Below are positions 1-8,948 of a stretch of DNA of 64,000 nt, one piece after another. Within the stretch, counting starts at the first letter, position 1. Each line of letters starts with the position of its first letter. This stretch comes from a virus. Location of the stretch: the IMG/VR virus record IMGVR_UViG_3300009314_000007, positions 43,337-107,336 of that record. One strand, written 5' to 3'. The notes beneath the pieces are model-generated. The model was not told the origin of the DNA and did not search any database. It worked only from the letters and a program-made list of their open reading frames with translations. A program made the position numbers and the translations under genes.

Positions 1-627
1 GTGGCCCAGAAATCCGGATGCGTGTGTTCGGGTCACTGGGCACACAAGAAAGAACACTATGTCGTCACGCGGCGAGAAAAGGCCACGTCGCTGGACGGCA
101 AGGAGGTGACGAGTAAATACTCAGAGATCAAGTGCATGCACTGCTACAGGAAGTGGCGCAGCAACGCAGGGTACATAGCCAAGTTGCCGGATCACGTCGA
201 ACGGACGTGGGGGATGCTCACCGACGCGGATGTTCTCAAGCTGGTACGGGCAGGCCGTATCGAGGTGGACTTCGAGAAGGGCGTGATCTGGAAAGAAAGG
301 CGGGCGGGCAAGACGTGGATGGGCTATATGATCAAGCTCACCGCTCGGACGAACCGCGGTGGCGAGCGGTGGGAGAGCGACAGGCCACGGGGAGATCCCT
401 ATAAGTTCGTGGTCGTGGTGAATAACGAGTGCCGTAAGGAGATCTCGGTGTCTCGATTGGTGTGGATGGCTTACCACGACCAGTTGATACCGGAAGGCTT
501 TGACGTGGACCATTTCGATAGAAACAAGGAGAATAACGCCATCGACAATCTTCGCTTGCTGGAGGCGACTCACAACAGGAGTGATAATGGTGACGGCGAA
601 CGAGAGTGGGACGAAGACGACTTCTAA
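1..627 (+). CDS. HNH endonuclease
   Basis: A 208-residue protein ending in an HNH nuclease motif: a DVDHFDRNKENN segment followed by AIDNLRLLEATHNRSDN (residues about 165-195), typical of phage homing-type endonucleases that cut DNA with one bound metal ion. An N-terminal CxC and CxxC set (residues 7-9 and about 46-49) may bind zinc. The reading frame is already open at base 1 with a GTG, so the true start may lie upstream and the gene may be cut by the window edge. The next gene starts inside its 3' end. HNH identity is fairly sure; biological role (homing or packaging-associated) is unknown. Confidence 0.8.
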   Translation: MAQKSGCVCSGHWAHKKEHYVVTRREKATSLDGKEVTSKYSEIKCMHCYRKWRSNAGYIAKLPDHVERTWGMLTDADVLKLVRAGRIEVDFEKGVIWKERRAGKTWMGYMIKLTARTNRGGERWESDRPRGDPYKFVVVVNNECRKEISVSRLVWMAYHDQLIPEGFDVDHFDRNKENNAIDNLRLLEATHNRSDNGDGEREWDEDDF

Positions 628-1330
628 GCGAACGGACCTGCCCCCGCCGAGGATTGAGAATCGCCAGCTCCAACTCTTCGAGACTCGCTTGTTGAACCAC
701 GGAGCCTGTCGCCACTTCGCTGGTGACTTCTATGAGCTGGCCACGGTGGCGCTGGTGGGTGGACAGCGGTTGCGGACAAACAGCCAGTATGCGACGTGCC
801 CCGACATTCAGTGGCGGGACGAGATCTGCTTCGAGTGCAAGAGTGTGGGTAATACCAACTCTGCTATCTTGTACGAGATTCGCGTTCAGCGGGACATTGA
901 GTTCGTGCAGCGCGGGTATCAGCTCTACTACTGGTTCTGGCACCATCGGCACCAGGTGGCACAGTCCCAGTTGATCTCCGAGTTGAATCGCGGCTTGGCG
1001 GAGAACATTCGCGAGGTGGTCGTGATTCCCTTCGACGCCATGGCTCGCTGGCTGCGAGGGCGGCCGGTTAAGGTGATGAACACCGGGCAGGTTTCGAGTA
1101 GGGGGAAGAAAGTTGGTTGGGGCAGCAGAGGCTACGGAATGGGCTGGGGAGTGCCCGTGAGCGCAATGAAAGAGCTGACCACAACGAAGTGGTCGGTGCG
1201 GGGATTGAAAGCGGAGGGAGAGAAGTTCCCGGACTTTTCTTTGTTTGGAGACTCTAACATGGAGTTTCTTGCTTGCCCGCTGAGTGGCGCAGGCACCCGT
1301 ACGTTTTCGAGAGATGAGACCACAGACTAA
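587..1330 (+). CDS. Putative PD-(D/E)XK-fold nuclease
   Basis: 247 residues. The start ATG at 587 was chosen because AGGAGTG sits five bases upstream; an upstream ATG at 500 lacks a ribosome site and lies deep inside the HNH gene. Residues about 55-85 contain a PDIQW segment and then FECKSVG, which fits the D...ExK catalytic signature of PD-(D/E)XK nucleases such as Holliday-junction resolvases and restriction enzymes. An LYYWFWHH segment follows. The C-terminal 80 residues are glycine-rich and unrecognised. The fold call is based only on this motif, so it is moderate. Its 3' end is followed by another phage gene with its own ribosome site. Confidence 0.5.
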   Translation: MVTANESGTKTTSKRTDLPPPRIENRQLQLFETRLLNHGACRHFAGDFYELATVALVGGQRLRTNSQYATCPDIQWRDEICFECKSVGNTNSAILYEIRVQRDIEFVQRGYQLYYWFWHHRHQVAQSQLISELNRGLAENIREVVVIPFDAMARWLRGRPVKVMNTGQVSSRGKKVGWGSRGYGMGWGVPVSAMKELTTTKWSVRGLKAEGEKFPDFSLFGDSNMEFLACPLSGAGTRTFSRDETTD

Positions 1331-1364
1331 TCTAAGCAATCGTTTTTCAAATGGAGACGCACAG

Positions 1365-1775
1365 ATGGAGAAACCTATTCAATTCGCACTGTCCTCACCC
1401 TTCAATCTTTTCCCGGATGGACCCACGGCGACTCTCGTGGTCGGGGTGGGGCTTGCGGAGTACGCGGATGGCAAGGGCCGCGCCGTGTTCCTGATCTTCA
1501 AGAAAGAGAAGCCCGAGGACCAGAGCGGCGGCAAGCAGTTGAGTGTCAGCCTGCCGCAGCACGCGGGGCAGCTCGACGCGACTGCGGACGAGTTCTTCCT
1601 GAAGGACTGGGCCGACAACGAGCAGGCCGCCCAGGTCTGCTTGCGAGAAGGACTAATCGTGGACATCGGCAAAGCACCCGTGCAAGCTGGTGATCGGCAG
1701 GTGAAGGCATGCCGGATCGACCGCAGCAAGCTGCGAGAGATGACGCCCGCGGAGCTGGAACTGTACAAGCCGTGA
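1365..1775 (+). CDS. Hypothetical protein
   Basis: 136 residues, not recognised. ATG at 1365 is preceded by GGAG at a good distance; ATGs further upstream overlap the previous gene without a ribosome site. The sequence begins with MEKPIQFALSSPFNLFP and has a repeated hydrophobic-strand pattern (TLVVGVGLAEYADG, AVFLIFKKEKP) suggesting a small beta-rich domain. Its stop overlaps the GTG start of the next gene, so the two are probably translationally coupled. Confidence 0.7.
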   Translation: MEKPIQFALSSPFNLFPDGPTATLVVGVGLAEYADGKGRAVFLIFKKEKPEDQSGGKQLSVSLPQHAGQLDATADEFFLKDWADNEQAAQVCLREGLIVDIGKAPVQAGDRQVKACRIDRSKLREMTPAELELYKP

Positions 1776-2506
1776 GTGAAGCGAACAAGCTCTACGCTCG
1801 GTGGTATCGCAAACAGTGGTCTGCGGTTGGCGCCTACTTGCGGGAGCAGGACCGGGTGATTTTCGCGGAGCAGTCGAGGTTGATTCGAGCCGCTCAGAAG
1901 CGGCGACAACCTCGACGCCGGAAAAACTTCGATAAGCTGCCGGAGGATCTTCAAGAGGAGATTCATCAGCAGCTACTGAAGCAGTTCGCCGATGTGATCC
2001 GGATTCGTGACGCGGTGAGAAAAGCACGGAGGGTTCGAGCGGCGAGGCTGCAAACACTGTGGCCGCGGGTGACCTTCGAGCCGCTTCCGAACATCTGGCA
2101 GCAGGTGGATTATTGCAGCTCAAACACCTACCGCTCGCAGGGATGGGGGAAGAACAAGTACGCCCGGGGTTCGCTGCTGATGTACGAGGAGCTGTTGAAG
2201 GAGCACGGGTACGACTGCGACGTGTATCGCGTGTTCGAGAGTCGCGTTGAAGGGCGGCACTATCCGGGGGCCGGGTACTTGCCGTCCGAGACGTATTATG
2301 GGTATGCGCTGTATGCCAACATTGAAGATTGGCGGTATCATGCTTTGATCCGCCGGGGGCTTTCGACGGAAGAAGAGATCGAGTTGCTGGAGAAACACGG
2401 CAGCTTGAACGTGATGGTGTACAACCCGTTTCTTAACCCCACCGAGGTCATGGAGTTGTGGGCGAAGATTCGCGAGAAGCGGCGGAAAGGAGTAGGACAG
2501 GCATGA
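1772..2506 (+). CDS. Hypothetical basic protein
   Basis: 244 residues starting at a GTG that overlaps the preceding TGA (GTGA). The N-terminal half is rich in Arg, Lys and Gln and probably helical (WYRKQW, QKRRQPRRRK, RKARRVRAARL); the C-terminal half is aromatic-rich (GYLPSETYYGYALYANIEDWRY). No family is recognised. The basic character is compatible with nucleic-acid binding, but that is only inference. The stop overlaps the next start. Confidence 0.7.
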   Translation: MSEANKLYARWYRKQWSAVGAYLREQDRVIFAEQSRLIRAAQKRRQPRRRKNFDKLPEDLQEEIHQQLLKQFADVIRIRDAVRKARRVRAARLQTLWPRVTFEPLPNIWQQVDYCSSNTYRSQGWGKNKYARGSLLMYEELLKEHGYDCDVYRVFESRVEGRHYPGAGYLPSETYYGYALYANIEDWRYHALIRRGLSTEEEIELLEKHGSLNVMVYNPFLNPTEVMELWAKIREKRRKGVGQA

Positions 2507-2691
2507 AACCACTGCGACAGATCGTGAAGAGAGAGCGGTACTTCCCAATGTCAGCTCCCACCGGCACCGGGTCGGTGATGCTGACGTTGGAGTGCGGCCA
2601 CGAGGTGCATTGCAAACAGAGCAAGGAGCCCAAGTACCGGGCGAGGTGCTGGTACTGTCCAGACAGGGAGACGAATGATGGCGACGGTTAG
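2503..2691 (+). CDS. Small zinc-ribbon-like protein
   Basis: 62 residues. ATG at 2503 follows GGAGTAGGA. The middle carries a LECGHEVHCKQ...RCWYC arrangement, i.e. Cys-Gly-His, Cys and CxxC spaced as in very small zinc ribbons. These are common in phage early regions; function unknown. The next gene overlaps its 3' end by 17 bases. Confidence 0.7.
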   Translation: MKPLRQIVKRERYFPMSAPTGTGSVMLTLECGHEVHCKQSKEPKYRARCWYCPDRETNDGDG

Positions 2692-3136
2692 TCTATACAC
2701 GTTTCAGGACCGCGAGGGCTGCGAGCAGACTTTCACCACTTTCAGCGCCAGGGAGGCGAAGGAAGTGGCGGAGAAGAACAACTGGCTCTGTTTCGACAAC
2801 GAGTACGAATACTCGGATCGGAACGTAGCTTGGGATTGCACGGGTAATCACATCTTGTGGGCGGCGTGCGAATTGGGGTATATGGTTCAAGTGTTCAAGG
2901 GCGGCGAGGAGGAGCCGGAGCACGAGTATCGAGCTGGAAATAGCCCGCGGTGCTCGCAGCCCTACGTGCCGCTGGAGGGTCGGCAGGTGTCCTTGGAACA
3001 GCTCCGCAGGTTTGCCGAGCAGACTGCGGTGGAGCTGGCACGGGAGTACCATGTGACTCCGTTGGAGAACATTCACGAGGACGCCGAGGTGCTTGAGCGA
3101 TTGAAAGAGGAGCTTGGCATAGCAAGCGAAACGTGA
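2675..3136 (+). CDS. Hypothetical protein
   Basis: 153 residues, start ATGATG at 2675 or 2678 behind AGGGAGA. The N-terminus (MATVSLYTFQDREGCEQTFTTF) looks like a small alpha/beta domain and the C-terminus is an acidic helix (ENIHEDAEVLERLKEELG). No family is recognised. Confidence 0.7.
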   Translation: MMATVSLYTFQDREGCEQTFTTFSAREAKEVAEKNNWLCFDNEYEYSDRNVAWDCTGNHILWAACELGYMVQVFKGGEEEPEHEYRAGNSPRCSQPYVPLEGRQVSLEQLRRFAEQTAVELAREYHVTPLENIHEDAEVLERLKEELGIASET

Positions 3137-3165
3137 TATAAGCCGACAGCAACAAGGAGGTTGCG

Positions 3166-3387
3166 ATGAAAGCGTCAGGACCCCGGGCGAAGCAGAAGTA
3201 TGCCGATCTTCCGGATCACATCAAGCAGGTGGCCAGCGTTCCGGGCGTTGTCTCCTGCTTGAAGTGCCGGAAGTTGTTCAAGTCTCCGGACCGTATTCGG
3301 ATTCGCCTTTGCGGGAAATGTGGCGACGAGAACCTGGACGAGTTTTGTAGCCGGTCAACACCTTTGACGGAGGGTACTCTTGAGTAA
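3166..3387 (+). CDS. Small CxxC zinc-binding protein
   Basis: 73 residues preceded by a near-perfect AAGGAGG site. Contains SCLKCRKLFKSPDRIRIRLCGKCG (residues about 30-53), two CxxC knuckles 17 residues apart, the pattern of a treble-clef or zinc-ribbon domain. Probably binds nucleic acid or protein; exact role unknown. It lies just upstream of the first dispersed palindrome. Confidence 0.75.
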   Translation: MKASGPRAKQKYADLPDHIKQVASVPGVVSCLKCRKLFKSPDRIRIRLCGKCGDENLDEFCSRSTPLTEGTLE

Positions 3388-3390
3388 CCA

Positions 3391-3404
3391 CAATAACGTT
3401 ATTG
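3391..3404. repeat. Dispersed palindrome, copy 1
   Basis: Perfect 14-bp palindrome CAATAACGTTATTG in the 38-base gap between the zinc-protein gene and the SbcD-like gene. One of seven copies of the TAACGTTA-centred site in this window. Symmetry fits a homodimeric DNA-binding protein. Confidence 0.8.
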
Positions 3405-3425
3405 CTAACGAAGTGAGAGGAAAGC

Positions 3426-4598
3426 ATGGCGAACAATAAGCGGCTCGCGATGATCACGGCGGATCTTCACCTGGACGATTACGCTTGGGCTGATCGACCG
3501 ACACTGTCGGGAGATTCCCGGTGGTCGTTTCAGTGGATCTGCGATAAGGCGGAGAAGTTTGGCAATCCCAGCGCGGCGAGTCCCAGCTTCTGCGTCATCG
3601 CGGCGGGGGATCTGGTCGAGAAGAAACGAAACGAGTCGGGTCCGGTCCACTTCATTCGGCGCAGGATGGAGCAATTGGAAAACGGCGATCCCAAGTCCGT
3701 GGGCTTCTACTACATTCAGGGGCAGCATGACATGCAGGATGAGCCGTGGTTCGGTTCAGCACACCGCTGGCCGGAGCATATCCACGAGCCATCTGACGGT
3801 TATTGCTATGATCTGGGCGGGTACAAGCTGTGGGGAATCGACTGGACGCCCCCAGATCGCTTGCAGGAGGCCCTGGATAGGGTTCCCGAGGACACGGATA
3901 TTCTGGTCATGCACCAGGTGTGTCACGAGTTCATGGGTTCCGTCGCGGCGCCCGAGTTGAGTTTCGACCGCATTCCGCATGCGAGGTTGCTGATCGTTGG
4001 CGACTACCACAAGCGAGTGAAGCTCGAAACACGGGGAGCCCACGGACAAAAGTTGACGGTGCTTTCTCCGGGCAGTACGAATCTGCGGGAGATCAGCGAG
4101 CAGCGGGACAAGGCGGTCTTCATGCTGTACGAGGATCTGAGTGTGAAGGTCGCGAAGATTCCCACGAGGGCGGTGATCGAGACGCCGGACCTGCTCATGG
4201 AGGAGGCGGTCGAGGATCTCCTGGAGGAACTCGATACGTTAATCGACGCCGCGCAGGTTCGGGCGGTGAAAGCCGGTTTGCCCGTGGAATTGCACAGGCC
4301 GATCATCTACGTTCGGTATCATCGACGACTGGTCGGTACGGAGCCGCGGCTACTGAAGGCCATTGACCGGCGAGCCCACCTGTTCACCAAGGTGATCGGG
4401 GAGCTGGCGGAGGGTGAGGAGGGTGAGTCCGAGGAACTCGATCTGGGTGAGGAGGGTCTCACACTTCTCGGGTGCTTGCCGGAGGAGGTGGACGAAGACC
4501 AGGAGCCGGGGGTGTTTGAAGGTCTCCAGCGACTGCTCAGCACGGACGAGCCCGCTGTGGAGTTGTCCAAGATGCGGGCGGAGCACTTGGATGCTTAG
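3426..4598 (+). CDS. SbcD/Mre11-like metallophosphoesterase (recombination nuclease subunit)
   Basis: 390 residues, good GAGAGGAAAG ribosome site. Calcineurin-type phosphoesterase motifs appear in order: DLH at residues 13-15, GD at about 61-62, GQHD at about 99-102 (usually GNHD), an MHQ segment at about 161, and GDYHK at about 191-195 (usually GHxH). This is the nuclease subunit of SbcCD, Mre11-Rad50 or T4 gp47-gp46 complexes, which process DNA ends. The C-terminal 100 residues are acidic (EEGESEELDLGEEG). The ATPase partner is encoded 540 bases downstream with two small genes between, which strongly supports the assignment. Confidence 0.85.
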   Translation: MANNKRLAMITADLHLDDYAWADRPTLSGDSRWSFQWICDKAEKFGNPSAASPSFCVIAAGDLVEKKRNESGPVHFIRRRMEQLENGDPKSVGFYYIQGQHDMQDEPWFGSAHRWPEHIHEPSDGYCYDLGGYKLWGIDWTPPDRLQEALDRVPEDTDILVMHQVCHEFMGSVAAPELSFDRIPHARLLIVGDYHKRVKLETRGAHGQKLTVLSPGSTNLREISEQRDKAVFMLYEDLSVKVAKIPTRAVIETPDLLMEEAVEDLLEELDTLIDAAQVRAVKAGLPVELHRPIIYVRYHRRLVGTEPRLLKAIDRRAHLFTKVIGELAEGEEGESEELDLGEEGLTLLGCLPEEVDEDQEPGVFEGLQRLLSTDEPAVELSKMRAEHLDA

Positions 4599-4821
4599 GT
4601 TCTATGCCGAGAGCGACGGCGACCCGGGGCGTATGTCTTACTACGTTGTGGACTCGTACGCCGATCCCCTGGGTGATCATCGTCGCACCGATTGTGCAAG
4701 TCGCGGGGAGGCTCGCAAGCTGGCTCGCGAGTTTAATGCAAACCCCCCGTGGCCCGCTTGGGACACAATTCAAGAGGCTCGGGACAAGGAGAAAGTGGAT
4801 GCCAAAGCAACCGATAAGTAG
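4591..4821 (+). CDS. Hypothetical small protein
   Basis: 76 residues, start ATG at 4591 overlapping the end of the SbcD-like gene by 8 bases. Sequence runs MLRFYAESDGDPGRMSYYVVDSYADPLG, with a basic middle (EARKLAREFNA). Not recognised. Inserted between the two subunits of a recombination nuclease, so possibly co-expressed with them. Confidence 0.6.
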   Translation: MLRFYAESDGDPGRMSYYVVDSYADPLGDHRRTDCASRGEARKLAREFNANPPWPAWDTIQEARDKEKVDAKATDK

Positions 4822-5149
4822 AGGGAAGTTCGAGGAGCATACTGGCTTGGTGTTAGAGGCAGTTGTGGACGGAGCCATCGTGTTTCACGATAGCGCAGCG
4901 ATGTTCGAGCAACTCGCTGAGGAGCAACGGAGTTGGTTCGTAGCGCATGCAAGTTTACGATTGCGGTACATGTATGCGAATAAGCCCCAGTTTCGCCAGC
5001 TACTAAGAGGTTCGGGAAATGGTGGGCGGGATAGGTGCTACACGTGGGTCGAGCACTGGCTCGAAGCGTACTTGCGGGACCCGCAGGTTTATCGGGAGAG
5101 ACACTCATCTACGATGTTTGATGGGGAGGAGACAATATGCGGCTGTTGA
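4799..5149 (+). CDS. Hypothetical protein
   Basis: 116 residues, start ATG at 4799 behind AAGGAGAAAG. Mostly helical, Arg/Trp-rich (RSWFVAHASLRLRYMYANKPQFRQLLRG, CYTWVEHWLEAYLRDPQVYRERH). Not recognised. Overlaps the start of the SbcC-like gene by 13 bases. Confidence 0.65.
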   Translation: MPKQPISRGKFEEHTGLVLEAVVDGAIVFHDSAAMFEQLAEEQRSWFVAHASLRLRYMYANKPQFRQLLRGSGNGGRDRCYTWVEHWLEAYLRDPQVYRERHSSTMFDGEETICGC

Positions 5150-7299
5150 GTTTGGAGTTGCGGCAGATATGCCAACACGAGTCGCTTAACTGGGATTTCC
5201 AGCCAGGACTGATCGGGATCTTTGGTCCCAACGGTTCCGGTAAGTCCACCGCGATCAATGCGGGGCCGTATTTGGCCCTGACGAACGATTACGCTCGGGT
5301 CGTGGGCGGCAAGGCGGGGGCGATCCGCCAGCAGGCGGAGGCTCACGAGCTGTCCTGGGTCAAGCTCTGCGCAGAGCACCAGGGCACTGAGTTCGAGGTA
5401 AGCCGGACGCTGCAACCCGGCAGCAAGCATCGACTGGTGTGTCCGGCGTTGGAGAAACCGCTCACCAAGGCCAACGAGATTCGGGATTGGCTTGAGCGGA
5501 CGCTTGGGATGGATCGCACGCTCACCGACGATTATCTGTTTGTCGGGCAGAGCGATCTCACCGCTCCATTCAACGAGTCTTCGACGGTGCGAGCTAAGAG
5601 TTTGGCCCGGCTGTGCCGGACCACGCACGGCGAGGCGTGTTGGGAGGCCCTGGGTAAGCAGATTGAAGCTGATCGGCCGCTTGCGGGCCAGGTGATCGAC
5701 ACCTCCGATGGGATTCGCAAGCGGGTCAGTGAGTACAAGGCCAAGCTGAAGCAGGCCAAGAAGGAGAAGTCCGCAGCCAGCAAGAGGCGGCTCAAGGCGC
5801 AGGACCGCAAGATTGCGCAGAATGCTTTGGATCGACGGGCGACTCGCGACCGCTTGCTCGAAGAGCGCGTCGGGGCAAAGTCAAAAGAGACTGGGCTGCT
5901 CGAAAAGACCAAGGCGGCTTTCAGGGCGGCCCGGGAGGCGGAGCACGCCGCGGCGGTGGCCCAGGAGAACCTGACGACTGCGGAGGGTTTGGAGCGGGAT
6001 GCCGCGGAGCAGCTCAGGACGTATCGAGCCGACAAGAAGAGGTGGGAGCGGCGGCTCGCGAGGGAGACCGAGTACAACGAGCTGTCGCAGAGAGTCATAC
6101 CGTCGCCGCAGAAGCCGGATCTCCCGGATGAGGACACTTTGAGAACCAACTGGTCCGAAGCGAAAGCGGATGTGACTCGGTGGTCCAAGTGGATCGAGAC
6201 CGCCGAGGCGGGCCTGGCTGAGTGCCACGAGTGTGGTTCGGATCTGCGCGGGGACGCCGCGGCGGAGAGGCTGGCGACTATCAAGCGGGAGCTTCCGGCT
6301 CGCAAAAAGGAGGAAGAGGCTCGCCACGAGCAGCTCGCCGTGTGGCGGAGGTATAACGCGGCTCTGACCAAGGCCGCCGCCGAGACCACGGCGCACAACA
6401 AGCTACTGACCGCTGCACGTGTTGCGGCGGAAGAGTACAGCGAGGTCGAGGAGCCGGAGGAGATCAACGAGGGTCACTTACAGGCCACCGTCAGCGCGGC
6501 GGTGGCTGCTCGCATACTGTTCAGCGGCGACCCGAACGACGAGGACGACGGGGGGCTCATTGGCGCGAGCCGAGAGGCTGACGAGAAGAAGAGCGAGTTG
6601 AAGGGCAAGCACCGTGCGGCCAAGGAGCGACTCGCCGAGATCGAGAAGCAGCTCCAGGAGAATGAGGTTGGTGACGAGGAGGTCGCCGAGGCTCAGCGTC
6701 TCCTCGACATTGATGCGGAAGCGAAGCAGCAGGTTGCTGTCGCGGAGAACTCGATTGCGGTTCATCAGAACTCGATTGCGGAGCAAGAGGAAGAACTGGG
6801 GCGGGTACAGGCTTTGCTCTCCAGGAGCGGGCGGGCCCAGACTTGGTTGCGAAAACAGGAGAGAATGCGAGAGGTATTGCACCGGGACAACTTGCCCCGA
6901 CGAGTGCATCGACGAGCGCTACGTCGCATGGAAAGCGGCATAAACGAGACTTTGGAGCAGTTCGATAGTCCCTTCTGGGTGCGAACAGATGAGGAGTTGC
7001 GCTTCATAGCGCATTTCCCAAATGGTACCGTGATGCCGGGAGAAGGCCTGTCGGGCGGGGAGCAATCCGTGCTGGCGTTGGCTTACCGGTGGACTCTGAA
7101 CTCCATGTTCGCGAGTCAAATTGGTATGCTGGTGTTGGACGAGCCTACGGCTTGGATCGACGCAAGAAACTTGGACTGTCTGGAAGCGGCTCTGACCAAC
7201 CTACGGGGACTGGTGCGAGCCCAGGGATACCAAGTGATCATCATTACACACCACCAACAACTCCAGAGGGTGTTTGACCAGGTGATCACACTCGAATAA
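5137..7299 (+). CDS. SbcC/Rad50-like SMC-family ATPase (T4 gp46-like)
   Basis: 720 residues behind GGGGAGGAGA. Walker A GPNGSGKST lies at residues 30-38. A long charged coiled coil (about 180-600) is broken near residue 362 by CHEC, a CxxC zinc hook of the Rad50 type. The signature LSGGEQ is followed by Walker B MLVLDEPTAWID and a terminal histidine switch (ITHH). Forms the ATPase half of a Mre11-Rad50-like end-processing complex with the upstream SbcD-like protein. Size is short for bacterial SbcC but normal for phage versions. Confidence 0.92.
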   Translation: MRLLSLELRQICQHESLNWDFQPGLIGIFGPNGSGKSTAINAGPYLALTNDYARVVGGKAGAIRQQAEAHELSWVKLCAEHQGTEFEVSRTLQPGSKHRLVCPALEKPLTKANEIRDWLERTLGMDRTLTDDYLFVGQSDLTAPFNESSTVRAKSLARLCRTTHGEACWEALGKQIEADRPLAGQVIDTSDGIRKRVSEYKAKLKQAKKEKSAASKRRLKAQDRKIAQNALDRRATRDRLLEERVGAKSKETGLLEKTKAAFRAAREAEHAAAVAQENLTTAEGLERDAAEQLRTYRADKKRWERRLARETEYNELSQRVIPSPQKPDLPDEDTLRTNWSEAKADVTRWSKWIETAEAGLAECHECGSDLRGDAAAERLATIKRELPARKKEEEARHEQLAVWRRYNAALTKAAAETTAHNKLLTAARVAAEEYSEVEEPEEINEGHLQATVSAAVAARILFSGDPNDEDDGGLIGASREADEKKSELKGKHRAAKERLAEIEKQLQENEVGDEEVAEAQRLLDIDAEAKQQVAVAENSIAVHQNSIAEQEEELGRVQALLSRSGRAQTWLRKQERMREVLHRDNLPRRVHRRALRRMESGINETLEQFDSPFWVRTDEELRFIAHFPNGTVMPGEGLSGGEQSVLALAYRWTLNSMFASQIGMLVLDEPTAWIDARNLDCLEAALTNLRGLVRAQGYQVIIITHHQQLQRVFDQVITLE

Positions 7300-7308
7300 G
7301 GTAGCTTG

Positions 7309-8367
7309 ATGGATTCTGCTCAAAGAATCGACGAACTGCGATTGCACACCGCCGGTAAAGCGATTTGGTTTAGCGAGCCGGGGCGAGACTCGTTTACGTC
7401 TCCGCTGTCTCCGGCTGAGTTTGTTCGACAGAAGGTGATTGCGGAGGCAGACTCCGTGCGCCTGCTGGGTTGCAGAGAGAACGCTCAACTGATCGTAGAG
7501 TTGCACTCACGGCGATGCGCGACGCGGAGACCTGTGAACGTGTTACTCGGGAATCCAAACTGGAGGCCGGGTAACGAAGATCGGACTGAAGATGTCTTTC
7601 ACTGCATGATGGGACAAGAGGAGTCTCCGAGTGTTGGCGGATGGCATCAACTCACCGAGAAGGATTATGTAACCTTCGCGCTCATCGCGGAGTTCGAGCA
7701 AGCAGGCGGCCAATGCACATCGCTGGTGGAGCGGTTTCTGCGCGTTCACCCGGCGTGGCCCGCCTTGTCTTTTCTGCCGGACCTGAGCAAGGTTGCGGCG
7801 TGTCGGTTGTTGACGGCGATTGTCGATCCGCGCTGGCATGTGGACCCGCACAAACCAGATCGCGATGCGAGATTGCGGAGTTTCCTTGGGCTGGGTGGCA
7901 ATGGTTTGGAAGTTGTGCAGAGTCTTCTTATGGGCGAGCCTAGTCTCGATTGGCCCCGCCGCGTAGCCCGGGCGAAGGATGTGCTCGACACATGGACTGG
8001 TGGTGACTACACGCCACCACCACAAGATGTGGTGGGCCCTTCGGGTTTTCTGTGGAGAGTGTATTATGGCGTTGCGGAAGCCAAGGATGGCTATCGGGGG
8101 ATGCTTCGCGCATGCCACGTGTTTTTGAGGTTCCTTCGCAGCGTCTGGTTGGATAGTCTGACGGCAACTCGGGTGTACGAGTCGGTTGTTCGACGTGTTG
8201 TTGATCGGCCGAGAGGCAAGCCGGATTGCCGAGAGAAGAGGCGACGGCTGTTGCCTTGCCGCGCGGGCTCTTCGACTTTGTTCTTGCCGGAGCATTTCTT
8301 TCGGTTGACGGCCGAGGTTGAGGCGTGGAGACAGCACTTGACTAGATGTCGAGGGAATACGGCTTAA
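7309..8367 (+). CDS. Hypothetical protein
   Basis: 352 residues. ATG at 7309 was chosen with AAGG upstream; a TTG one codon earlier is possible. Starts MDSAQRIDELRLHTAGKAIWF. It has several helices and Trp-rich stretches (CRLLTAIVDPRWHVDPHKPDRDARLRSF) but no family motif I recognise. Being inside the recombination/replication cluster it may act in DNA metabolism; that is only context. Confidence 0.7.
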   Translation: MDSAQRIDELRLHTAGKAIWFSEPGRDSFTSPLSPAEFVRQKVIAEADSVRLLGCRENAQLIVELHSRRCATRRPVNVLLGNPNWRPGNEDRTEDVFHCMMGQEESPSVGGWHQLTEKDYVTFALIAEFEQAGGQCTSLVERFLRVHPAWPALSFLPDLSKVAACRLLTAIVDPRWHVDPHKPDRDARLRSFLGLGGNGLEVVQSLLMGEPSLDWPRRVARAKDVLDTWTGGDYTPPPQDVVGPSGFLWRVYYGVAEAKDGYRGMLRACHVFLRFLRSVWLDSLTATRVYESVVRRVVDRPRGKPDCREKRRRLLPCRAGSSTLFLPEHFFRLTAEVEAWRQHLTRCRGNTA

Positions 8368-8393
8368 CCGTTTGGTTGGGAGGGATGGCAGGG

Positions 8394-8948
8394 ATGCGCG
8401 AGCTGGGAGTTAGAATCAAGTTCATTTCAGCCTGCTTGGGTAACGTCAAGCGGGAGTGTTACGTGCGAGGTAGGAAACGCTCGCACTACTTGCTTCCGCG
8501 AAGTCCCAATGGGCAGGTGACGTTTTTGAATACCTGGTGGCAGGCGATTTTGAAGCGAGCCGCCGAGCTTCTGTGCAAGCACCACACAGAGGTGAAGAAA
8601 ATCCGTTTCGCTTTGGAGGTGGAGGGATTGTCACACCCGCTGGAGGACGTGACCGAGGAGATTGACGGCAAGAAGGTGACGACGTTACGAGGGCACTTTC
8701 ATCGGTACTACAAGGCGGATCGCTTTGCCAAACACGAAGCGTTCTTTCCCGGTTCGGTGATTGAGCTTCGGTGTATCGTGCCGCAGAAGATCAGCGACGA
8801 TGATTTTCGGCGGTTGTTGGAACTGGCTGGGAAGTATTGCGGGATCAGTCCTGCGTGTCCCAATGAGTACGGGTTTTTCACCGTCGAGTCGATTCAGTCA
8901 ACGGGACGTGGCAAGGAAAACAAAGAAAAAGAGCCGACGATCTCCTGA
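8394..8948 (+). CDS. Conserved-looking phage protein, unknown function
   Basis: 184 residues from ATG 8394, which follows GGGAGGG by nine bases; in-frame ATGs at 8346 and 8385 lie inside or too near the upstream signal. The C-terminal part (LLELAGKYCGISPACPNEYGFFTVESI) resembles a module I associate with uncharacterised phage replication-region proteins. No catalytic motif is seen. The stop codon lies within the hairpin at 8931-8967. Confidence 0.65.
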   Translation: MRELGVRIKFISACLGNVKRECYVRGRKRSHYLLPRSPNGQVTFLNTWWQAILKRAAELLCKHHTEVKKIRFALEVEGLSHPLEDVTEEIDGKKVTTLRGHFHRYYKADRFAKHEAFFPGSVIELRCIVPQKISDDDFRRLLELAGKYCGISPACPNEYGFFTVESIQSTGRGKENKEKEPTIS

